From positions 1 to 49,718 of IMG/VR virus record IMGVR_UViG_3300031749_000453: a DNA stretch of 49,718 nucleotides, one strand, 5' to 3'. The stretch is from a virus. Positions 7,917 through 15,936 of the stretch are shown one piece after another (positions within the stretch are counted from its first letter, which is position 1; each line of letters opens with the position of its first letter). The notes under the pieces are model-generated. The model made no database searches. It saw nothing but the letters and a program-made list of their open reading frames with translations, and was not told the origin of the DNA. The position numbers and the translations under genes were made by a program.

Positions 7917-9659
7917 TTATAGCTGCCCGGCGAGAATACGGTCAACCTCGGCCTTCGTATCGTCCATTGCCTGCCTGAGCGCCGTCGCGTTCTGTTCGTT
8001 GACCTTCATCGCCTGCTCCATGTCACTGAGCATGTCCCTCACTTTGGTGTAGTTTCTGCCCCAAGCATCCGCGACGCCCCGCGTCACGATATAGGCGTCC
8101 TTCCAACTGAAGATCTGGCGCCCCTCCCCATCGGGATCACCGAGTTCTTCGCGAACCTTGGCTAGTTCCGCGTCTTCCGGCATCTCAGCCTCCTCTCGAT
8201 AGACATTCAGGTCAACGTTCTTGCCGGCTAGGATCTGGCTATCATACTGTTTCATCACGCATCGCGTCCACCCGCCGTATTGGGTGAAGTCGTCCAGCGT
8301 TGCCTGTCTGTTGGGATTCGCATCCCAAAGCGGGAGATGGGCAAAGGCCGTTGTGTTGCCCGTCCACTGCTTCCACCAACCGGCGCGGGTGTAGATGCCA
8401 ACGTGCTGGGGTTGTAGTGCTATCACGGCTCGGTCAATCCACCGAGCGGCTTCAATCCCTGCTGGCTCTTCCTCGCAGTCTAGCCAGTATCGACCAATCG
8501 GATAGTCGCCATAGACCGATAATACGCGTTGCATCTGGGCCTCTGGCGGCTCGTCGGCCCCTCGCAGGTATAACCACACATAACCGTCTAATGCGAACCC
8601 ACCGGTAAGAACAGCCTCGATTTGCTGCTTGGCGGTGGTGATCTTGGCCTCGTCTTCGGTTGAGAGTCGAACGACGACACGCCTGGCGCCAGCGGCACGG
8701 AAGGCGGACAGTGCCTCCTCGGTCAGCTCGCCGTCGTAGTTGTCGATGTCCACGGCGAGAGATGATGCAGCCGACACGGGTAGTCCCTCCTCTGGTGGCT
8801 CTTCCGGTTCTGCGAGGTATGCCAGCATTGCCACGGCCACTGGCCGATACGCGCCGCCGGGCTCGAAATGGCGGTTCGCGTCAAACGACGGATCTTGCCC
8901 TGGATTACCAGGAATATTTCCAATCCACTGAGCCACCGCGACGATCTGGGGATCGTTTTGCACCCAGAGCTTGAACCAACGCACGGTCTCTGTGCCCCGA
9001 ATCTCCTGATTGTCAGCACAAATCGCAGACTCGGTGATGATGATCGGTTTGCCCTGCGACCAGTTCTTGTACTGGATAACCCTACCGCCGCGCCATGGAT
9101 CATCAACCTCGCCAGTTGCGGCGTAGACGTGCAAGAGCATGTAGTCGCATTGGGCTAGCAACGGCTGGCAATATTCCAGGTAAGTCCGGCGCCCTGGTTC
9201 CTCGATGATCGGCAGATCTTGATTGCCAGGCGCCATCGGCGTAAACCCGAAGCGCATCTCGGCACCTTTTGCCTGCCCCCTCAGCCAGTCATGCCCCCAT
9301 TGCCACGTCTCATAGAATCGCTTGATGTCATCCCCGCTCTGTCCGAACCCCTCGTAGGCGAATTGTGGTTCGTTGAACAACTGGATGATTACCTGTTTAG
9401 CCGGGTAGTATTCGCTGATTAGTAGATAGAGAGAATACGTCGAGGCGAAATAGCCCTCCATGTCCTCCCAGTGTTGGTAGACCGAGCGTGCGACGATGAT
9501 CGCCTCGGGGAAGTTCTGGTATACCCAGGCCACGTCTTCTCGATTGGCATTCTCGGTAAACACGATGACGGTTGGGTCCATTGCTTGCATATACCGTTTC
9601 GTCCACTCGTCAATCGGACAACGGTTATCCAGGTGTAACCCAACTTTTTTCTTATTCAC
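7917..9659 (-). CDS. Two-domain glycosidase lysin (GH-A-like plus GH25-like)
   Basis: This is a 580-residue protein. Residues 1-285 form a clan GH-A-like barrel with IIQLFNEPQF (acid/base Glu near 97) and PIIITESAIC (nucleophile Glu near 210). Residues about 297-495 look like a GH25-type lysozyme or related barrel: SLAVDIDNYDGELTEEAL, YWLDCEEEPAG, HVGIYTRAGWWKQW, and MKQYDSQILAGKNVDLNVY. A proline-rich linker (PEEPPEEGLP) joins them. The C-terminal 80 residues are helical. The GTG start at 9659 has a GGGGGAGAAGC ribosome binding site and overlaps the preceding gene. As the last gene of the late operon it is the best endolysin candidate for phage A, though a tail-associated role is possible. 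Confidence 0.7.
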   Translation of the reverse strand: MNKKKVGLHLDNRCPIDEWTKRYMQAMDPTVIVFTENANREDVAWVYQNFPEAIIVARSVYQHWEDMEGYFASTYSLYLLISEYYPAKQVIIQLFNEPQFAYEGFGQSGDDIKRFYETWQWGHDWLRGQAKGAEMRFGFTPMAPGNQDLPIIEEPGRRTYLEYCQPLLAQCDYMLLHVYAATGEVDDPWRGGRVIQYKNWSQGKPIIITESAICADNQEIRGTETVRWFKLWVQNDPQIVAVAQWIGNIPGNPGQDPSFDANRHFEPGGAYRPVAVAMLAYLAEPEEPPEEGLPVSAASSLAVDIDNYDGELTEEALSAFRAAGARRVVVRLSTEDEAKITTAKQQIEAVLTGGFALDGYVWLYLRGADEPPEAQMQRVLSVYGDYPIGRYWLDCEEEPAGIEAARWIDRAVIALQPQHVGIYTRAGWWKQWTGNTTAFAHLPLWDANPNRQATLDDFTQYGGWTRCVMKQYDSQILAGKNVDLNVYREEAEMPEDAELAKVREELGDPDGEGRQIFSWKDAYIVTRGVADAWGRNYTKVRDMLSDMEQAMKVNEQNATALRQAMDDTKAEVDRILAGQL

Positions 9660-9861
9660 CACGCTTCTCCCCCTCGGGTCGGCTGATCTTCCGGCAGACT
9701 GCCTGTAGTTCGTCATAGAGAGCCCACCGGTCCGAGTCGAGCGTCGTGAGCGCCTGTTGTGCGCGCAAAAGTCCGGACAGGATGCGTATCTGCTCCCGCG
9801 TCGCCGTCAGCATCGCCCCCATCCGTTTGCAATAAGTGCAGGGCTCAATACATTCAGGCAT
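9652..9861 (-). CDS. Small CxxC protein before the lysin
   Basis: This 69-residue protein begins MPECIEPCTYCKRMGAM. Its clustered cysteines suggest metal binding or a disulfide. The rest is a predicted helix pair (REQIRILSGLLRAQQAL, DRWALYDELQAVCRKI). The ATG at 9861 has AAAGGGGGTGGC upstream. Its last codons overlap the lysin start, so the two are coupled. I do not recognise the family. A lysis-accessory role is inferred from position. Confidence 0.55.
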   Translation of the reverse strand: MPECIEPCTYCKRMGAMLTATREQIRILSGLLRAQQALTTLDSDRWALYDELQAVCRKISRPEGEKRGE

Positions 9862-9871
9862 GCCACCCCCT

Positions 9872-9931
9872 TTATTTCGTGAGCAAGTAGACTACCATCG
9901 CCCCGACGATCACCACGATCTCACTCACCAC
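9872..9931 (-). CDS. Possible 19-residue transmembrane peptide
   Basis: A GTG at 9931 with GAGGA eight bases upstream opens a very short frame whose product is almost wholly hydrophobic (SEIVVIVGAMVVYLLTK). It lies just before the lysin cassette. Tiny membrane peptides occur in phage lysis cassettes, but at this length the call is weak. Confidence 0.3.
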   Translation of the reverse strand: MVSEIVVIVGAMVVYLLTK

Positions 9932-9962
9932 GTTTCAATTCCTCATAGGTAGGCTCGGGACC
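9931..9962. repeat. 32-bp exact repeat, inverted copy of 43532-43563
   Basis: This segment is the exact reverse complement of 43532-43563 over 32 bp. Both copies read GPEPTYEELKR in one frame of their own strand. The other copy codes the C-terminus of the ImmA-like protein. Here the frame ends after KRGE and has no evident start, so it looks like a duplicated gene fragment. Confidence 0.85.
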
Positions 9963-10003
9963 GGTGGATGCTGGCCATTGGGCATGGAGGCATCTCCGCA
10001 AAA

Positions 10004-10165
10004 CTAGTTCTCCGGCATTTTCTCTGATGTCGTTTCCGGTTGCAGCAGCGCCGTGAGCTCAGCGATGGCGCCATTCATCGCCGCCAGATCCTGATTCGCC
10101 TTAATCACAAATTCATCGCGCATTTTCGTTAGTTCCGCAATGCGCGCCCTGAGTCGCTCTTCCAT
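10004..10165 (-). CDS. 53-residue coiled-coil protein
   Basis: An ATG at 10165 preceded by a perfect AGGAGGAATC ribosome binding site opens a frame for a 53-residue helical protein. It begins MEERLRARIAELTKMRDEF and ends ETTSEKMPEN. The spacing of Leu, Ile and Met suggests a short coiled coil. It lies between the S74 tail fibre and the lysis genes. No named family is recognised. It could be a fibre accessory or chaperone. Confidence 0.6.
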   Translation of the reverse strand: MEERLRARIAELTKMRDEFVIKANQDLAAMNGAIAELTALLQPETTSEKMPEN

Positions 10166-10173
10166 GATTCCTC

Positions 10174-10279
10174 CTATGGTCTCCAGTAGAGAGCTTCGAT
10201 GCAGATTCCCCCGCGGAACTCGAGCGACCAGTACCCACCACCGGCGCCCGCTACGACGATGTTTCCGGGAGCCGTCGGT
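10174..10279 (-). other. Start-less peptide-like frame overlapping the fibre 3' end
   Basis: A frame that ends at 10174 reads TAPGNIVVAGAGGGYWSLEF and then GGICIEALYWRP, which looks like real protein, but it has no ATG, GTG or TTG start. It overlaps the last codons of the fibre gene. It may be the remnant of a small gene or the alternative end of the fibre reached by frameshift. Confidence 0.2.
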
Positions 10280-13200
10280 CTAACTCCTTAATCGCTTCGA
10301 CCAGTATAGGGACCAGGCGCTCGTAGCAGACTGCCTTAGCGTCCGTGATCTCGTCGTCTAGCTTCCAGGTCGAGACCAGTTCGGGCAAGACGGTCTCTAG
10401 TTCCTGAGCGATGAGGCCGTAGGTCGGTTTGCCGAGCTTGTAACCATCGCGGACGCGGTTCACGCGTTCGTTCCATTCGAAGCGCACACCACGGAGACGC
10501 CTGACCAGAGCCAGCGCGTTGCCTATCGGCTCGATCTTCGTCTTGAGACGGACATCTGAGGAAGCTGCGAGACTCGTGTAGTGGATGGTGCCGTTCACGT
10601 CGAGCTTGTACCCTGAGTCCGTCGCCGTGCCGATGAGGACGTTGCCACCAATGCTTACCTTCCCCCAAGCAAACTCAATCCACGACAGATTGTTGTATGA
10701 ATGGTCTTGGGGGTAGTCGCCTGGCACGACCGTCGCAGCTAAGCGAGTCCACGCATCCCACCAGTTATCTGCATTAACCTCTCGCCTGTTATAAACGTGC
10801 AGACCCCTTGGGTATCCGCTGACGTTACCGAGTATGTTTAAGAGGTTCCCCGAATAGCTACCCGCCGCTGTACCTATTAGGCTATCGTCCCGCGCCGCTA
10901 CAACACCGTAGTAGCTGCTGGCGGCGGCCATCAACGCATCGAAAAAACCAGTACCTGCAGGTGCCCCCGTGGCATTGCCGACGTTGAGGCCGCCATCAAC
11001 TTTCGTCGGACCACTGAGCCACACATAGTCTTTGTCAACCCTCAGCCATGGTGTGTAGAGAGCACCAGTGGAATCAAAGGTGTGGATGGTCACCTGCGGC
11101 GCACTCTCAACCCCGCCGTTGTGGCGGGCATACAATGAGAGGAAGTTGGCATACGGGCTGCTACCACCGTTCACCCCAGCCACATTTGCCCCGCCCACGT
11201 CGATCCACTTAATGGCACACGTGTTAGTTCCGAAGGTGCCCTGCTGGTACTGTGTATAGAGAGTTTCGCCATTCACGTCCAGGACAACCGCTCCGCCGCC
11301 CGCGCATAGCTTCCCATTTGTCGCGTTCGCATACCACTGTTCTACGCCCCCGCCGACACCCCGAAGTTTGTTCGCGCTAGCCAAGAACTGGAGGTAGTTG
11401 TTGCCGTCATAGGCGAAACGGAAGTCGCCACTACTGTTCAGGAAGGTTTTCCACGCCGAACCATCGTGGTACCCCATATAGTCCGAGCCGAGATAGAGGC
11501 CAGCACCATCCACCACCACGGGGGACCCTCCCTTGATTGCCGCCGCCCCTTTCAGGTTCAGCATGTGCGCCGAGTTGTCCCACCAGAGGCCCTTCTGACT
11601 GGCGGGGCTGCTGTGCCAGTAGGTGCCGATCACCACGTCGCCGGCGTCGAGATTCGGCAGGGTCGGGTCATCGGCAAAGACCGCACCGAAAACACTGGTA
11701 TCCGTCCCCCAAGTGCCCGAGCTAATCAGCAAGCCCTCGTCCCGAACTAACCGTGTCTTGGGAATCCCCGCGTCATACAGCGTCAGGTCCACGTTCCAGA
11801 GCCGCACGCCATTCGTACGATCTACCGCGACTGCTCTTAGAGTCGTGTCTGCGGCAGGGTCCTTGGTCAGGTCGTCGCCCACCGCAAAGCCATAGACTGC
11901 ACCATAGCCGAGGAAGCTATCGAGGTTTCCCATAGCGACGGTCGGCTTGGCGTCATTCCAATTCGTCGTGCCGGTGCGCGTGTAGATGGTGAGGTTCGGA
12001 CCGAGGTGCTGGAGGCGCGTCGCCGTGCTGGTTAGCTCCAGCCAGCCGGTGTTTGCCGCGTACTGCAGACTCGTGCAGGAGTCGCCCTTGTCCCAAGCCT
12101 TCGCCCCGGTGCCCTGTAGATTGCGGGTGACATTGTAGCGATAGCCGCCCGGGATCACCGTTGGCTCTTCGTCCGCGGTCTTCATCACCTCATACTGCGC
12201 GGAGAATGACCCGCCGTCCCAACCGAAGCCCTCGAACAGCAGGTACATGCCGGTATAGGGACCGCTGCCGCTGTGGAGGTTGTTGTACTTCACGTCAATT
12301 GCGGTGTCTGCCGTCCCCACATTGGCAATCAGACTGGTGGACGGTGAGACGACGATCCGCCCGCCGATGGTCGCCATTACGTCCTGAGCAACCAGCGTTT
12401 CAAGATACATTTCCTGAGCGAAGAGGGTTCGCCATTTCCGGTTGTAGTATCCGAGGTCATCCTCAATGCTCCCTCCAGGCAGCACCCGACCATTGCCCCC
12501 ATTCACCGGGTCGAGTACCAGATGCCCAATGGCGCTGACGGTCAGCATCCCCTCGGCACCGAGGGTAAATTTGGCGTACTTTGCCGGATCACTGGCGTAG
12601 ATCAGACGTAATTGCTCGGTGTCGTAAGCGATCCCCACTTTGGCGACCGGGCTTTCGGTGCCAACCCCGAGCGAGCCCGCAAGGTAGTGCTTGCCCGTCG
12701 CCCCGGCGCTGTAGAGGTTCCAGTTCGTGCCGCCAAGGGACTGCTCGTCAATATAGAGGCCGTAGCAGGTCCCAATGCTCGTGGCCCCGCTCTTATATCC
12801 CCCAGTCAGGTGCAGACCGTACAGCGTTGTGACAGCGATCGTCCCCGCGCTGGCGCTGAAACTGGGGTAGACCTCGATCCCCTTGACCGTGGTCGCCGTT
12901 GCGGAGGGTGAGCCAGAACCGGAGACGACAGTGCTGGGGCTAAAATACCCGGCCCACACGGTGGTAGCCGCAGCCTGCCCGCTGTCGTACGCCGTGAGAC
13001 TGGCCAGGGCCTCTACGCCATAGACCACCGAAGCGGTAGCCACGCTAGAGGCGTTCCGGCCGGTAGCGTTTCCCCTCGCGCTAAGGCCCTTGACCCGCCA
13101 GGCCGCTCTGGACGTGCCTGTGGAGACATCGATGTAGCCCGAGAAGAAGCCGCCTCCGTTCACGCCGGAGTGGTCTGGCCCATCGAAGTCGTTATAGGCG

Positions 13201-13916
13201 GTGCCCTGCACGCCGATGCAGCTAGCATCCTGCCCACCCCTGGCCAGGCCCGTGAGACCACACGCGCCGCCCCACAAAGTCGACGGGTTGTCGGGTAGCG
13301 TAACCTCCCCATAGACACCTTGGTAGCTGCCATCCCCGGTTGGGGGCGTCACGACGCCGACCACCCCCTGGTAAAGGCCGACGCCCTTTACACCTATTCC
13401 CCAGTCATCGGCCTGCAGGCATTCGCCGTAAACGCCAATGCGGTTGTTGCCAGATCCAGTCCGGTTAAGGTTCACACCAGAGACAACGCCTAGGGAACCA
13501 TCAGTTACGTCCGCGGCAGCATCCACCGGCACCGTGGGTGCCTTGCCGAGCCCCAGCCGCACCAGTTGGAGATACCCATTGTCATCGGTTCGTAGAATAC
13601 CCGCCGCCGCGCCGGGGTTGTAACTCGGCGTGAGCAGGCCCAGGTGGTCCGGGGACGTGACCCCGACAAGTTGGTACTGTGAACCCGTGACGGAATGGTC
13701 GGAGCCGTCGACCGTGTGGACCTGATCATGATGTTGGTTGGCGGTGATGTTGGTCAAGACGTTGTGCGAGACCAAGCCGCCCTGCAGGGTGGACGCGTGG
13801 TTATGATTGACCAGGGTAGACGGGTCACCGCCGCCCGAACCCGTCTTCATCAACTCCGGCCAGCCGACGACAATGCTACGTAGCGCTCTGGCTAGCTCAG
13901 TGATCCTGTCGGACAC
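10251..13916 (-). CDS. Tail fibre with C-terminal S74 self-cleaving chaperone domain
   Basis: This is a 1221-residue fibre. The first 45 residues are helical. Next come a GDPSTLVNHNHAS histidine-rich collar and long Gly/Ser/Thr/Asn-rich beta repeats. The last 105 residues are an intramolecular chaperone auto-processing (Peptidase_S74) domain: SSDVRLKTKIEPIGNALALV, RGVRFEWNE, YGLIAQELETVLPEL, and a closing helix (VPILVEAIKELDRRL). In this family the chaperone trimerises the fibre and then cuts itself off at a serine just before the DVRLKT motif. Several histidines in the collar (NQHHDQVH) may bind metal, as in other phage fibres. The start overlaps the upstream small gene by 20 bp. It is the likely receptor-binding fibre. 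Confidence 0.85.
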   Translation of the reverse strand: MSDRITELARALRSIVVGWPELMKTGSGGGDPSTLVNHNHASTLQGGLVSHNVLTNITANQHHDQVHTVDGSDHSVTGSQYQLVGVTSPDHLGLLTPSYNPGAAAGILRTDDNGYLQLVRLGLGKAPTVPVDAAADVTDGSLGVVSGVNLNRTGSGNNRIGVYGECLQADDWGIGVKGVGLYQGVVGVVTPPTGDGSYQGVYGEVTLPDNPSTLWGGACGLTGLARGGQDASCIGVQGTAYNDFDGPDHSGVNGGGFFSGYIDVSTGTSRAAWRVKGLSARGNATGRNASSVATASVVYGVEALASLTAYDSGQAAATTVWAGYFSPSTVVSGSGSPSATATTVKGIEVYPSFSASAGTIAVTTLYGLHLTGGYKSGATSIGTCYGLYIDEQSLGGTNWNLYSAGATGKHYLAGSLGVGTESPVAKVGIAYDTEQLRLIYASDPAKYAKFTLGAEGMLTVSAIGHLVLDPVNGGNGRVLPGGSIEDDLGYYNRKWRTLFAQEMYLETLVAQDVMATIGGRIVVSPSTSLIANVGTADTAIDVKYNNLHSGSGPYTGMYLLFEGFGWDGGSFSAQYEVMKTADEEPTVIPGGYRYNVTRNLQGTGAKAWDKGDSCTSLQYAANTGWLELTSTATRLQHLGPNLTIYTRTGTTNWNDAKPTVAMGNLDSFLGYGAVYGFAVGDDLTKDPAADTTLRAVAVDRTNGVRLWNVDLTLYDAGIPKTRLVRDEGLLISSGTWGTDTSVFGAVFADDPTLPNLDAGDVVIGTYWHSSPASQKGLWWDNSAHMLNLKGAAAIKGGSPVVVDGAGLYLGSDYMGYHDGSAWKTFLNSSGDFRFAYDGNNYLQFLASANKLRGVGGGVEQWYANATNGKLCAGGGAVVLDVNGETLYTQYQQGTFGTNTCAIKWIDVGGANVAGVNGGSSPYANFLSLYARHNGGVESAPQVTIHTFDSTGALYTPWLRVDKDYVWLSGPTKVDGGLNVGNATGAPAGTGFFDALMAAASSYYGVVAARDDSLIGTAAGSYSGNLLNILGNVSGYPRGLHVYNRREVNADNWWDAWTRLAATVVPGDYPQDHSYNNLSWIEFAWGKVSIGGNVLIGTATDSGYKLDVNGTIHYTSLAASSDVRLKTKIEPIGNALALVRRLRGVRFEWNERVNRVRDGYKLGKPTYGLIAQELETVLPELVSTWKLDDEITDAKAVCYERLVPILVEAIKELDRRLPETSS

Positions 13917-14103
13917 TCTCGTCCCTCAGCTTGATCGTCATGGTCTCGTCGTCCAGTTCGGCCATCTCATCGCCCGAGATCCCGTGCACTGCTAACACCC
14001 CAGTGAGGAGAGCCGCAATCTCCCTGTCGATCTGCTCGCGGGCGTGCAGCAGGGTTCGAAGTCGTGGGCGAATTAAGCCAGGCACTTCAATATCTTTCAT
14101 CAT
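13897..14103 (-). CDS. Small protein between fibre genes
   Basis: This 68-residue helical protein begins MMKDIEVPGLIRPRLRTLLH and has an acidic second half (DEMAELDDETMTIKL). Its start directly follows the stop of the preceding gene (TAGATG), and its end overlaps the large fibre start. Tight coupling suggests a fibre-assembly or attachment role. The family is unknown to me. Confidence 0.5.
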   Translation of the reverse strand: MMKDIEVPGLIRPRLRTLLHAREQIDREIAALLTGVLAVHGISGDEMAELDDETMTIKLRDESVRQDH

Positions 14104-14685
14104 CTAGTCATTTCCCACTGCGATCCAGAGGACCGTACAGTCATCGACATTGCCATTTGTAATTCTAACTCCGGTGGGTGAGAGGTTGGTGTAGTCGCAT
14201 GAACCATGATTCGAACCCAATGTTACAGCAGGGTTTGAGGCAAAAGGATTCGTGAACGTGATATCTGTGTAGCTACCATGAACTACTGCTATCGATCCCC
14301 ATTCGATGTGGGGAACTGTCGAGTATGGGTGACGCATGACTCGCATCCACGTTCCTGTCGCATCCCTGAGACGTATACCATTGGCCGCGTCATAGATGAA
14401 ATAGTCTACTCCACCGATAGTGAAATGGAACTGGTTATTTATACGGTCGAACGACACGTAATCGTTAGCATCATAAACTAGCCAAGGTGAGTTCGCATCT
14501 GCGAACCCCATATAGAAGTTCGTCCCCACACCCAGGTTCTTTGCCGCGTTGATAAATACATTTTGAAGGTCCGTCCCATCCAGTACAGCCTTGAGATATG
14601 TTAGATTGTCACGGATTTGTTCATTGAAATCTGATGACAAGAGTGTCTCATTCGTGACCCAGGTTTTAGGTGTGTTCCAAGCCAT
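14104..14685 (-). CDS. Tail fibre/receptor-binding protein (short)
   Basis: The product is 193 residues. The N-terminal WNTPKTWVTNETLLSSDFNEQ with IRDNLTYLK is a segment found at the start of many siphoviral tail-tip fibres. The remainder is beta-rich with many Asn, Thr and aromatic residues and a closing VLWIAVGN strand. The ATG at 14685 has GGGGGGAATC upstream. It lies between the hub gene and the long fibre. The local DNA is AT-richer than its neighbours, as is common for exchangeable receptor-binding genes. Confidence 0.65.
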   Translation of the reverse strand: MAWNTPKTWVTNETLLSSDFNEQIRDNLTYLKAVLDGTDLQNVFINAAKNLGVGTNFYMGFADANSPWLVYDANDYVSFDRINNQFHFTIGGVDYFIYDAANGIRLRDATGTWMRVMRHPYSTVPHIEWGSIAVVHGSYTDITFTNPFASNPAVTLGSNHGSCDYTNLSPTGVRITNGNVDDCTVLWIAVGND

Positions 14686-14700
14686 GATTCCCCCCTAGTA

Positions 14701-15936
14701 CTAGTATGCCAGCGCACCGGCATCCAACGACGAGATGTCCAGCTGCGCATAATTCATCAGACTCCCAACAGAGCAACGAAAAGTGTATCGCCAACGCGCT
14801 GGGTCAATATCAATTTCTATCCCCTCAATAAAGCCAACCTGGTCGATCGGACTGATGGTACCAGTTGGCCGCTTGATCACCCGAATACAGTCACCTAGTT
14901 CCCGCGCCAGAACCTGGTGCCAGAACTGCGGGTTACTGTAGCTTTGTGGCTCAATGGTCACTTCTCGAATTTTCAATCGAGCATCTTTATAGCGCCACAG
15001 GAACCACTCGGCGCGTGCCTGCGCTTCCCACTCGGAATTGCGCGCGATAAGCAGGTTCTTCCTCTCCAGTGTCCGTGTGAAATAATGGCCTTGACTGGTT
15101 GCATCAACTGCAATGTGGTCTTGCCCGCCCTCCATAGAGATGATTATCTCGTTCCAGACATCCTTGATATCGTAAGCGAACTTCAAGTCAACAAACGGGA
15201 GTTCGGCACCATCACCAAAGACCACCGTTGGTGCCTGGCTGGCGTAGTGGCGCAAGCGATTGTGGAAAGCTACTGCTCCATCCTTGCTGATAAACACCAT
15301 GCCATTTTCCACCTCCTGAGCCTCTTGTAAATGCTCTAATGCATATCGCCCTTCCAAGCTAACGCTCTGAATTCGCGATACGGAGCGATCGAGAGAGCGA
15401 TCTCCCCCTGGGCCCAGTCGAAATCCGGCGTCTAGGGTGGCAATATTCAGGATAGCCACGTCGCCCGTGGTCCAAGAGGCGTCATCCAGCACCATGCCGA
15501 TACGCTCGTCTACCCGCTGCTCAGGGTAATCGGCGGTGACCTTCGTCCCGGCTAGTACGGCGAACCCGTCCACCGCTCTCACCTTTACCACTACGTCTCG
15601 ATTCACGGGCCATTCCTGACCCCAGTCTTCAATGAATCCGCGAAAGACATCGTAGGTAATCCCTTCCCACGTGGCACGTATGCGCAACGGGCGCATGGGA
15701 AGGAGTACACCGTAGTAAGGCCCGGCCGTGTAGGTCGGATCGAATCGTCGGTCCTGATTGTCCAAGGTCACTTGAGCTGTGCCCGCTTCAATCCTACTCA
15801 TTTCGCTCTCGCGTCCTCGAGTGATACTAGTTTTGCGTACCCTGCTTGTTATATCCTGCCATACCGGAGTGAGCTTCGGATCAGTGAAAGAGACCTCCAC
15901 GGAATAGGTCGGACGGTTGAGAATGCTGGGCTCCAT
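14701..15936 (-). CDS. Tail hub/distal tail protein
   Basis: This 411-residue protein follows the tape measure directly, where the tail hub is normally encoded. The N-terminal part holds beta strands typical of distal tail proteins (TLDNQDRRFDPTYTAGPYY, then LRIRATWEG). A second domain has VRAVDGFAVLAGTKV. The C-terminus reads GFIEGIEIDIDPARWRYTF. The start overlaps the tape-measure stop (TGATG), so the genes are coupled. The middle region is similar in layout to the hub part of element B's protein at 2231-4291. I saw no peptidoglycan-hydrolase motif. Confidence 0.65.
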   Translation of the reverse strand: MEPSILNRPTYSVEVSFTDPKLTPVWQDITSRVRKTSITRGRESEMSRIEAGTAQVTLDNQDRRFDPTYTAGPYYGVLLPMRPLRIRATWEGITYDVFRGFIEDWGQEWPVNRDVVVKVRAVDGFAVLAGTKVTADYPEQRVDERIGMVLDDASWTTGDVAILNIATLDAGFRLGPGGDRSLDRSVSRIQSVSLEGRYALEHLQEAQEVENGMVFISKDGAVAFHNRLRHYASQAPTVVFGDGAELPFVDLKFAYDIKDVWNEIIISMEGGQDHIAVDATSQGHYFTRTLERKNLLIARNSEWEAQARAEWFLWRYKDARLKIREVTIEPQSYSNPQFWHQVLARELGDCIRVIKRPTGTISPIDQVGFIEGIEIDIDPARWRYTFRCSVGSLMNYAQLDISSLDAGALAY

